The notes beneath the pieces are model-generated. The model searched no databases and was not told the DNA's origin. It worked only from the letters and a program-made list of their open reading frames with translations. Shown one piece after another: positions 46,377 through 56,042 of a stretch of 64,000 bases of DNA. Numbering within the stretch: the first letter of the stretch is position 1; each line of letters begins with the position of its first letter. The DNA comes from Hemileia vastatrix (Eukaryota; Basidiomycota; Pucciniomycetes; Pucciniales; Zaghouaniaceae). Where the stretch lies: assembly GCA_030280995.1 (NCBI GenBank), contig JASXTE010000001.1:901001-965000 (forward strand), written 5' to 3'. The position numbers and the translations under genes were made by a program.

Positions 46377-47482
46377 TATGGTAAGGTAAACTCTTACAGT
46401 CGCCTTGCTGTAAGCAGAATCCGGAGGAGATATGTGGATTTAGTGTAAAACCCCGTCCTTCCAATAAAAATAACAAAATGGGAATTCTAAATCACTAAGC
46501 TAACCAATCTACTTGGATCTGATTGATGAAAATAATGAAACTCTAAAATAATTAACGCTTATTGAGATTTAAAGAAAGTGGCTGTTGAGAAAGAAATACT
46601 GATTACAACAATTAAGGTGTACCAGTGAAAGATCTGAAAAGATTGACTTTTATGTTTTTATAATATTTGAGTTTTTATGAGACAGCAATAATCAAGTCCC
46701 AGTGGTGAAGACCTTTCTAAAGATACCCTATATGAAGTGTGATTTAAATTGTTGAATTGTATTTCTAAAATGTTATGTAAAAATAATAAATGTTATAAGG
46801 GTATTATAACTTATTTAATTTGTTGAGTAATAAAAAATGAGACTGTGGTGGTTAAAGATTAAGCTGTATGTTGTATCCCCCTCTCAATTTCGAGTTTGAG
46901 AAGCGCTTAAGTATTCCTAGTCACGTGCCTAAGTTTTCCCCTCCAGAGCTCTTCCAGAGTCAATCCGGAGCCGGAACAGAGTCCGTACGGAGTCAAAGCG
47001 GAGTCCGTCCGGACTTCCGGACTCAATTAGAACCTTAAAACTATAATAAAAAATCTAGAAAAATTACACATAATAGAGCTACTTCCCGGTTACATACCAA
47101 ACTAATTTTCGTAGTCTGCGCAGCTCTAATTACCCCGTGAAAATTTATCAAAGTTAAGTAATTTTTGAAAACGTAAATATTTCTATAAAACTTTAAAATT
47201 CATTTAAAAATATAAGAAAAATAGTAAAAATTCTGGGAAAATTTCCCAAGGTTCTTGAGTGACTTGACTTGATACTTATAGATTTTTCAAACCGTAAAAA
47301 TAAGTTTTCTCCGTAAAATAAATTGTATTTGTGTAGGCATTTGCTCGTGACCAATTTCTTCATATTTTAAACTCCAATAAATTAAATAAAACCCTTTTAT
47401 AAAAAATAATAACACCAATCTTGCATGCCGTAATAACTCCATTTACGTACTTAGGTGCCATACTAAACTTTAGGCTACCACA
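46377..47482 (-). mobile_element. 3' LTR of element B
   Basis: 1106 bp, the same length as 58819-59924. On the minus strand it runs TGTGGTAGCC to CCTTACCATA. It is flanked by ACGG at 46373-46376. Near its 3' end CTTACAG and CTGTAAG (46393-46414) can form a 7-bp stem. Confidence 0.95.
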
Positions 47483-47496
47483 TCCTCCCTCCAATC
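47483..47496 (-). other. Polypurine tract of element B
   Basis: On the minus strand ATTGGAGGGAGGA ends directly at the LTR start TGTGG. Nearly the same sequence is found in E. Confidence 0.75.
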
Positions 47497-47605
47497 GAGA
47501 ATGTCCCCATTCTTAAAACTTTGCATAAGTGGTCGAACACAATATTCATCTTTAACCTTCAACCACCATCTTCTTTAATCAACTATAAAATTCATCTTCA
47601 TCAAT

Positions 47606-48297
47606 ATGTCTTCCAAAGAACTTGTCGCTCCATGTGAACTCTGCGCTTGATACCAGGTACCTTGTTTAATGTCCAACCCTAATCTTCTTGGCAGGACAGC
47701 TTGCGACTTATGCCATGTGAAAAAAGTCAAATGTAACCGGCCAATAGTTCCTTCTAAAACAAACGTATATTTAGGACCAGCAGCTCTCCCTGATCCCTCA
47801 ACTTCTAAAAAGCGATCCAAAATTCCTGTCTTCTTAAAACTAATAAGATCAAAAACAGCTTCAAAAGTTCAATCTTCATCAGCGGATCCCGGCCTAATTT
47901 TGCCTTCACAAGATCCTAATCCTATAACGCCAGTACCCCCAACTAACTTTGCTGAGACTATGTTTCCTGGCTCTAAATGTAAGACCCTATTTATCTTACT
48001 AAAAAAACTTTTAATCAAAATTGACTAAAACTATGACTTAATAACATATTTGAACTTCTAGCTGTCAAAATAACCAACACTGATGATGTTGGTAGAGTGA
48101 AGACGGACTATATCAATCATTATCCAAATTTTCATTGCTATCTTTTTCTTGACTTTACTAATGAGTTGAAACGAAAAATGCTGGCCTATTTTCAAGAAAC
48201 TCCAGCTAATAACCATGAAGACCTCATGAAAAGAAGAATTTTAATGCAAAGCTTTGATAATGATGTTGAACAATTTCAAAGAAATTATCTTTTCTAA
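47606..48297 (+). pseudogene. Antisense gene X of element B, Zn2Cys6 pattern
   Basis: On the strand opposite to pol of B. ATG at 47606 (MSSKELVAPCELC). Pattern C-x2-C-x6-C-x12-C-x2-C-x6-C: APCELCA*YQVPC...TACDLCHVKKVKC, i.e. the complete spacing of a Gal4-type Zn2Cys6 domain, with one TGA (47645) in the first loop; starting at the in-frame ATG 47669 would keep only the second half. A Ser/Pro/Lys-rich region follows. Intron 47979-48061 (83 nt, GTAAGA...CTTCTAG) joins FPGSK to SVKITNTDDVG in frame. Exon 2 ends LKRKMLAYFQETPANNHEDL...NYLF. The latter matches gene X of E. It starts ~120 bp inside the 3' LTR boundary. Such domains bind DNA as dimers in fungal regulators; a role here is inferred. 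Confidence 0.7.
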
Positions 48298-48880
48298 CAG
48301 TATAACTTGATAAAATTTTGTTTTTGCTTGGTCTTCTTAAACTTTCAACATAGATGATGTTTTCTTTCTTCTCTGGCTTGATATAACATAAAATAAAATA
48401 AAATAAATCTTGTGATGATTCCACTACTGAGAGCAAGGTTTGAATCCCTTCAGACTCCCATATACCAGTCTTCCTTCTTGTCACAGCATTGAGAGAGTGG
48501 ATCTTCCTATGAGCCGAATACTCCTGATTCCAACCTCATAGGGCCCCCCACTGAGCCGAATTCTATGATTCCAATCTCGCCATAAGGTCCTCCAAGCTTC
48601 ACACCAAAAAAAAATGGCCTAACTATGAGGCACTAAAAAAAATCATTCCCTAAAATCCAACTACCATCCTAACTTCTGATTCCTTCATCACAATTTTCAA
48701 ACTTTGCTATACAGCAAACCCATAAAATACTTTTGCCAGGCTTCCAATAATAATATTAACTTTAGACCATGTTAAAGCGCCACAAATTTCACCTAATTAA
48801 CCATTATGCTTTTCTTAGCATCATCACCACCTAAAATTTTAACCTCCTAAAGCTATCAGCACCCAATTCCAGAAATAATT
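48298..48880. other. Spacer between antisense genes X and Y of B
   Basis: Noncoding. Contains a partial repeat of GAGCCGAAT...CTGATTCCAA (48510-48580). A weaker part is AT-rich. Just downstream starts the hairpin cluster. Confidence 0.45.
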
Positions 48881-48888
48881 AAATAACC

Positions 48889-49355
48889 AGTTTAGAGTCT
48901 TAGTGGACAGTGATAAATTAAAAGATTGAATTGAGTTATCCAAACAAGATTGACATTCCAGTTTAAAGTCTTGGTGGACCAAACATATAATCGATTGCCA
49001 GTTTATGGTCTTGGTGGACCAAAGATCGTTTAAGTGCATAAATATCTTGATATATTCCTAAGTAAGGCCTAGGCTTGACCAAAGATTGAATAAATTTGAT
49101 AATCCAGTTTAATGTCATAGTGGACCAAACATTTGATCGACAAGTAATCCAGTATCAGGCCATAGTGGTCCAATGAATGTTGAATTATCCTGCAGATATT
49201 AATTTTCCAGTTTAAAGTCATAGTGGACTAAAACAATGAATGAACTACCAGTTTAAAGTCATGGTGGACCAAACATTTGATCGATAAGAAATCCAGTTTA
49301 AGGTCATGGTGGACCCAACAGCTTGATAACAGTCCAGTTTAAGGTCTTGGTGGAC
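48889..49355 (-). repeat. Cluster of nine hairpin motifs upstream of gene Y (B)
   Basis: Plus-strand copies of CCAGTTTA.rGTCwTrGTGGACC begin near 48892, 48958, 49000, 49102, 49147 (degenerate), 49209, 49249, 49291 and 49333. On the minus strand, the sense strand of B, each reads GTCCACCAwGAC..TAAACTGG, with GTC/GAC stems. The cluster ends about 95 bp before the ATG of gene Y. Element E has its cluster in the same place. Confidence 0.9.
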
Positions 49356-49450
49356 CTAACAACTTCTCTATCCTTGAACCCAGATTTTGCTACCAGCTTT
49401 CTTCATCCTAGTTTCAAGTTTTTCTTCTTCAAAAAATATCTCCTAACAAG

Positions 49451-50464
49451 ATGAAACCTTCTGACTTCATTGCTTCAGCTGATCAATCTTGCAAATACTG
49501 TGCCTTCACCCATAGGGAATGTATCTTCTCTTTTAACTGGCAAAAGCACACTTATAACAGGGCCTGTTTATCCTGCTATGAGAAGAAAAGAAAATGTTCT
49601 GGCTTGAACTGTGGTTCTTTCCCCATCACTGCTACTAGCTTCTCTGCCTTCTGCAAACCTCTTCCTTCTTCTTCACCTTCTACTCCACCCCCTATTCCAT
49701 CAACCTCAAAAGATCCCATCCCTTTTTCTCCATCAGCCTATTTAAATCTTTCTCCATCACCTAATCCTCTGGGTCCTTCTCTCCAATCTAGACTTGCTAC
49801 TACTCCCCCAAGAACTCTTGCTGCTCCCAGGGCCATGCTTCAACCTTCTAACAATTCTTCTCCTTCTTCCAACATCTTGAAGCACAAAAGGTCCTATAAT
49901 AGCCAGCAGTCTTCATCTTCTCTTGTTTCATCCAAAAGGCCCAGAACATCTACTTCAAACACCAAATCCAACACCAGTCCTCCTCATCTATCAAAAATAA
50001 AAAATCCTTTTCTAAACATAAAAAATCCCACTCCATTACCAAGTAAGCCATTTATCTATGATCATGATAGTGTTGACACAGGTTAGTTGTCTCTTTTTAT
50101 TTTCTTAATCTTCAGGTTTTAATTTGCTGATATTTTAATTTGATAAGCGCCCACCGGTTCTCCACTTTCATATTCAGCTTATGAACTACCAGAACCTAAT
50201 CCAAGCTTCCCTAGAGTTCCAATTCACCTAGTGTCTGAAAAGCTTTTTGCTAATTTTAATAACCTTATCGCTTATTTCCAACGATACCCGCCCTCTGATA
50301 GATCAGAATCTTGGAGGAGAGAGAAACTGTTAAGAGACCTTTTCAAAATAGCCAACTGGCTTCAACACTATCGTGACCGTGAAATAAGATTCAAATCCCA
50401 GGAAATCAATCAAGGTCCTTCTAAATTTTCTAATTTCGATTCTTCAAAAGATAACAACCCTTGA
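49451..50464 (+). CDS. Antisense gene Y of element B, Zn2Cys6 domain
   Basis: On the strand opposite to pol. ATG at 49451 (MKPSDFIASADQ). Residues 14-54 give C-x2-C-x6-C-x14-C-x2-C-x6-C (SCKYC...REC...NRACLSC...KRKC), the exact spacing of a fungal Zn2Cys6 binuclear cluster, with basic residues before the last Cys. A Ser/Pro-rich region follows, with basic patches (KHKRSYNS, SKRPRTSTS) that could be nuclear localisation signals. Intron 50082-50147 (66 nt, GTTAGT...ATAAG) joins HDSVDTA to PTGSPLSYS in frame. Exon 2 is helical and charged (NFNNLIAYFQRYPPSDRSES, WRREKLLRDLFKIANWL) and ends at 50464. No stop or frameshift: the gene is intact. It lacks the fungal-specific middle homology domain usual in large Zn2Cys6 regulators. 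Confidence 0.8.
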
Positions 50465-51181
50465 TGGTGTTCTTCCTGGTATGTAGCTTTCTTGAATAAT
50501 GTTTGAAAAATAAAATATAAACATCTAAACTACCTAAAACTAAAATACCTTTTATTTTTTTATTTATTTATTTATTTATTTTTTATTTTTTTTTATTTAT
50601 TTTATTTTATTTTATTTTTATTTTATTTTATTTTTTTTTATATTTATTATTATTATTTTTTTTTATTTTATATTTTTAGTTATTTTATTATTATTTTTTA
50701 CCATTTAAAATAAATTTTTTTTTTTTTTTTTAATTTTAAAAAAAGATAGTTTTGAAATAAAAGTTAAAATTTAATTTTTAAAGAAAGATAAACGAATGTG
50801 AAAAGAAAATAAAAAAAAAGTAATAAAATTTTTTTTAAAAATAAAATTTTAAAAGATGCCCCCCGGCCATTTGATGAGCCGTACCCTCGACATCATACCC
50901 ACATCCAAGTGCAACTTGATGTGGTTACACAATTTTGAGAAATTGAAAAGAAAAGAAAATAAATGAAAGTTTTTAGAAGATGATTTTTATAATGATGATC
51001 ACTGGGTGGGCTCCCTCCAATATATAAAAATGATTAGAGACCACCAGTGAGCATCACCTTTACAATAATTCATAATATATATTAAAGAAAAGAAATCACA
51101 ATCTATCATAAAAAAATCAAAAACAAAATTAAATAAAAAAATCTTGAATCCGGCATTGAGAGCGGTGTCTCTTGATTTGTT
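50465..51181. other. T/A low-complexity tract between gene Y and pol of B
   Basis: 50540-50740 is almost only T and A with TTTA runs (poly-A/TAAA on the sense strand of B). Further on it is A-rich. No gene. Confidence 0.6.
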
Positions 51182-51806
51182 CCAGTTTATAGTCTTAGTG
51201 GACTTCCTATAATTAAAAGACAAAGCCAGGATTCAACTAGAAACAGGGAAAATTTTGGAAACGAACATTATGGGGTAATTGTGTATAGAGCAGCCAGCCC
51301 ATCAATTACCCCCACACTTGCCAATATTAAATTAAGAAGGTTCCCCTGTGAACACTTCTTCCAATAAATTTTAAAAATTTTCCAACACTATCTTCACCCA
51401 TATTTTAAGAATTTTAAGTTTTTTTTGAAAATTTCAAAGAATGGCTTCTTGAATTTCGTTATGTTTCATCACAGTTTCGTTGCCCATATGCAGTGTAACG
51501 ATAGTAAAGTATTTTTGATAAAAATAAGAAGATAGTTTATACTCGTTGCGGAGGAATCCATAAAATTTCGTAGATATCATAGTTTATCCTCGTTGCGGAG
51601 GTATAAATTTAATAAAAGTCATTAAAATTGTAGTTTATCCTCATTTCGGAGTTCAATAAAATTTGATAAATGTCATTAAAATTGTAGTTTATCCTCATTT
51701 CGGAGTTATCCATATAATTTCATAAATGTCATAGTTTATCCTCATTGTGGAGGAATAAATTTAATAAAAGTCATTAAAATTGTAGTTTATCCTCATTTCG
51801 GAGTTA
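51182..51806 (-). repeat. Seven hairpin motifs downstream of pol of B
   Basis: One copy at 51182 (CCAGTTTATAGTCTTAGTGG), then six near 51534, 51582, 51631, 51686, 51729 and 51782 of the form TAGTTTATCCTCaTTkCGGAG. On the minus strand these read CTCCgmAATGAGGATAAACTA, with CCTC/GAGG-type stems instead of GTC/GAC. Several share flanks (TAAAAGTCATTAAAATTG), so the group grew by local duplication. Confidence 0.85.
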
Positions 51807-53438
51807 GACTTCGGCACTCCTGGTGCCTCTAGGATAGAACCGTTTCACTTGATCCGCTGCTACCCTCTTCTTTAATACTACTCCATCCAACTCTTCTAGC
51901 ACATATGAACCGCCGGAAACTTGCTCCTTGATTTTATACGGTCCATTCCACCTATCTGAAAACATCTTTCCCCACTGACTTTCCAAACTCCTATTATACA
52001 CCAGGACCATATCTCCTGGGTTCAAAGGTTTCCTTAATCGATGTGCCAACCGCTCATCCCAATATCTGACTGATTGATTTCGGATCTTCATCATCCGCAA
52101 ATATGCCTTTTCTAAATATTCTTCTTTCTTTTCTAGCTGCATCATTCTTGCACACAATAATTCTTCAGTAGTTTTGACCGTGTCCCAGTCAACTCCAAGA
52201 TATGATTCAGCTTCTAAATCAACCGGTAAAACTGCTTTCTGTCCAAAAACAAGTTCATAAGGTGAAAATCCGGTCGTCCTTTTGGCAGTGATTCGATCAG
52301 CAAATAAAACTAAAGGTAAATAGTGCCTCCACTTTTCGGCACTTGTCCCACACATTTTAACTAAAGCATCCTTAATAACTTGATGCCCTCTTTCCACCAT
52401 GCCTTCAGCTTCAGGATAATATGGGGTTGCTACCCTAACCTTTGATCCAACTTTCAATACGGCCTCTTTAAACTCTGTCCCAAATTCAGGACCTCCATCT
52501 ACCATTACCAACTTCATCACCCCATACCTATATACCCAATTATTCAAAAAAAATTCTGCCACATTTTTGGCAGTTAAATTAATAAGAGGCGCTGCCTCTA
52601 CCCAACCAGATAAATCATCTCTGGCCACAATTAAATATTTATACCGTCCCTCTTTTATATGAACGGCATCTAAACTAACTCTTCCAAAGAGCGTATATTC
52701 ACCGGTCGCGCGTCCAGGTTCTTTTGGCCTTAAATAACTTCGTGTTTGACATTCTTCGCATGACTGAACCCACTGTTTAACAGCCATCTTCATGCCAGGC
52801 CACCAAAATCGATCAGAAATTCTTCTAAACGTTTCTCCAACGCCTCTATGCCCGAGATCTTCATGCAGTGATTTCAAAACTAATTCTTGCCCCTTCTCTT
52901 GAGTTATAACTACTTGAGGATTTGGATACCTTCTCCTCATTAAACGTCGACCAGATAGGTAAAACGTAGATGACTTCCTCTTGATAGCCACCCATTCATT
53001 GTCTTCACAATCTTCTGGCCTCTCTAAAGTCAACAAATATTTGACTAACAAAAAATAAAAACCAGTCTGACCCCAGACTTCATCTTGAAAATCAATTAAT
53101 ATAACATCAATAGGGACTTCTCTATCACCAATATCACCTGCGCATGAATGAGCCAATAATCGTTGACCCCTAAATTAATTTTTAATCGAGCTATGTTGAC
53201 GTTGTTCTTCTAAACCTTTGGATCCTTCGTAAACCGTATTCGAAAATACCTCTTTCTCTTTATCCACCTTTTTATATAAATTCTCTAATTCTCCAACATA
53301 TACACCATTCCTTAATTTACTACTATCCCACACTACCAATCCATCTTCCTCTACATACACCACATCTTCTTCTACCTCCTTTCTACCGAATTTATCTACA
53401 CCTTTTCCAACACCTTTATTAACATAAAAAGTATTTTC

Positions 53439-53517
53439 CAGTTTATCCTCTTGGTGGAGGTCATCATCATCATAATCTAAACACAATAGTCCTGCCAGTT
53501 TAACCTCATGGGGGAGG
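53439..53517 (-). repeat. Two hairpin motifs in the RNase H-integrase linker of B
   Basis: At 53439-53460 and 53496-53517. Minus strand: CCTCCACCAAGAGGATAAACTG and CCTCCCCCATGAGGTTAAACTG. They encode LHQEDKL and LPHEVKL. Same place in pol as the VRNDNKL units of D. Confidence 0.85.
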
Positions 53518-55496
53518 TATGGAAAGTCTTCAGCTCCTTTAGTGCTGGCTTTGATAATAGGTATATCTTCATCGAACTCTTCTGAGTCTGAATCTTCTTC
53601 AGTGGGTGGTCTCCTTGATAAACCATCTGGCATAGTAAAAGTCTTACCAGGCTTATGAACTAAATCAAACGAAAAATGTTGAATAAAAGCTACCCATCTT
53701 GTCATGGGTGCGTTCGGTAAACTTGGGGAATTAATCATCTGGATTAACGATTTCGCATCCACTTGCAACTCAAAATGTTGCCCCCACAAAATATGCTGAA
53801 GTTTCTTCAATATTTTCGCCACACCACATAATTCCAATTTTGGTTGAGAATATCTTGATTCGACCTCAGTAAATACTACAGATTCATACCTAACTGGCCT
53901 GATGTAATCAGCTTTATCCATCTGAGACAAAACCGCCCCAGCTGCAACCTGACTTGAATCAACTGCTAAATAAATTCTACCAGCATCTTTTCCATAATCC
54001 AACTTGTGCAGGACTAAATCCTTCCCCACAACCTCCTTCAACTTCACAAACGCCTTCTCACACTCTTCATCCCACTCCCAGTCTGCATCCTTTCTCGTTA
54101 ACCGTCTCAATGGAGCTGCCAATGAAGAAAAGTCCTTGATAAACATTCTAACATATACGCAAACGCCTAAAAACCCTCTAACTTCGGTTGTATTCTTGGG
54201 TCTTGGCCAGGACTGAATTTTGTTAACTTTCTTCTTGGACATAATCCTACCCTCTCTACATACCACATGGCCTAATATTTCTAAGGCTGGCACACAACAT
54301 GAAAATTTTGAGCCTGAAATAGTTAACCCAGCCTCTTCAATTCGAAACAAGATTCTTTCTAATGTAATTGCAAACTCCCAAATGAATTTGCGTATCCCGG
54401 GATTCTCTTCCAACACCTGGTTATCATAGTCGGTTGTTGGTCCCTTAATTCCTCCATCATCTATAAAGATTCCAGCATATTGTGGAATTTCGTCTTGAAG
54501 GATCCAAGCCATCTGAGCTTGATAAACTGCAACCGAATTTGTTGCTCCTTGAGGTAATCTTGTTAACTGTAAACGTCCAAGTGGTGTATCAAATGTAGTG
54601 AGAGGCCTTGAGTCCGGATGTAACTCTCTCTCATCATATCCACCCATAATATCTCCCAAACCATAACACACTCTCCCTGCAAACGCTTCAACAAACTCCT
54701 CAGCACTAGGCGGTATCCCAGCATCCTTTATTGTAACCCTATTTAATTCCCTAAGATCATGAACAACTCTAAGCTTGCCATTCGGTTTCTTGATACAAAA
54801 TACCGGACTAGAATAACTTGATGTTGATTGCTCATACAGTCCAGTGCGTATCCGTTCTCTGAAAACTTCAATATAGGCTTCTTTTAATGCAGCCGGAATA
54901 GGAATCGTTTTCTGCTGCCACGGTTCATGACATACCACAGGAATCTTGTAAGGCTCCCCATAGGAATGCTTCAACACACCCCTCTCCTCTTCTACAAAAG
55001 CAATGGCCTTTTCTCGCTTGACCATCACATCCAACAACAACTTCTTCTCTTCTCCAGACAACCAACCATCAGGTCCAAAATTAACAACACCCAGTCTCTC
55101 AAAAGTGATTCTTGACGTCTCAGAAAATTCAGGCGGATTCTTTACCAAGGGACTTTCATGAGGATCTCTTGATAACCTTGGTCTTCTCAAAGGTGGATTT
55201 AATTCAGCAGGTAGCAGTTCATTAATAGGTCAAACTTTATTTGCTACTTTCTTATATTTGGCTGCGTCCACATCTAAATTAACTTGAGGTAAAACATTTT
55301 CTTTTGTATCGCCATTAAAACTTTCATCAAATGAATCTTCTTCATCGCCAGAATCAGAATAAGAAAAATTAGAAAAATATTTTATTTCATTTTTAAATTT
55401 TACCCTTTTCTCCTTTCCCTCGTCTAATTTATAAACAGATTTTCCAACACCTTTGCTTCCCTTATCCAACAGTAAATCACCCGTGAAGAAAGTTGG

Positions 55497-55773
55497 CAGT
55501 TTAACCTCTTGCTGGAGGACCGGAATTGAATTTTCACAAAAATTATTTTTTTGTGTTTTAATTATACTGAGATTTTTTATTGGATTTTGATGTGATTTTT
55601 GCAGTTTACCCTCTTGCTGGAGGTCCAAAATAGAAGGAGATACTTGCAGTTTAACCTCTTGCTGGAGGCCCGGAATAACATTTTCACATAAATTATTTTT
55701 TTGTGTTTTAATTATACTGAGATTTTTAATTTGGTTTTGATAAGTTTTTCGCAGTTTACCCTCTTGCTGGAGG
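55497..55773 (-). repeat. Four hairpin motifs in the protease-RT linker of B
   Basis: At 55497-55518, 55602-55623, 55647-55668 and 55752-55773. Minus strand: CCTCCAGCAAGAGGkTAAACTG, with CCTC pairing with GAGG. They encode LQQEGKL or LQQEVKL. The units form two pairs about 150 bp apart with the shared flank NPIKNLSIIKTQKNN, so a ~150-bp segment was duplicated. Confidence 0.9.
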
Positions 55774-56029
55774 TCATAAAACATACCCTTCCAATTTTTA
55801 TCCAACCTAATTTGGCCCATTTTGCCTTTTTCACCGTTTTTAAATTTAATAGAAAAACCGGGTAAATCCAATAAACATATAGAAAAGTCCATAACGTATT
55901 TGCACTCCAAAGTAATATTAACAGAAAATAATTGAGAATCCACTTGAATTATCTCCAAGTGAGCTGACCTATTGCAATCCGGGATCTCATCCTGAGGAGA
56001 GATTACAACATTAGAGTGATCAGCCCTTG

Positions 56030-56042
56030 CTACCCCAAAAAA
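56030..56042 (-). promoter_or_regulatory. Probable -1 frameshift site between gag-protease and pol (B)
   Basis: In the gag frame the last codons are CCT CAT TTT TTG GGG TAG. T TTT TTG (56036-56042) is a canonical X XXY YYZ slippery heptamer. A -1 slip there leads into pol as ...FF-GVARAD. Pol lies exactly one base back from gag. No downstream structure was worked out. Confidence 0.65.

Noticed and set aside
48889..49355. Regularly spaced ~24-bp repeats looking like a CRISPR array
   Set aside because: Repeats are degenerate, spacing varies, no cas genes, and they lie inside a eukaryotic retrotransposon; the same motif is also in coding sequence.
51534..51806. Simple minisatellite without meaning
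   Set aside because: Not taken as the whole explanation, because the repeat unit equals the hairpin motif found at distant coding and noncoding places; local duplication explains only its number here.
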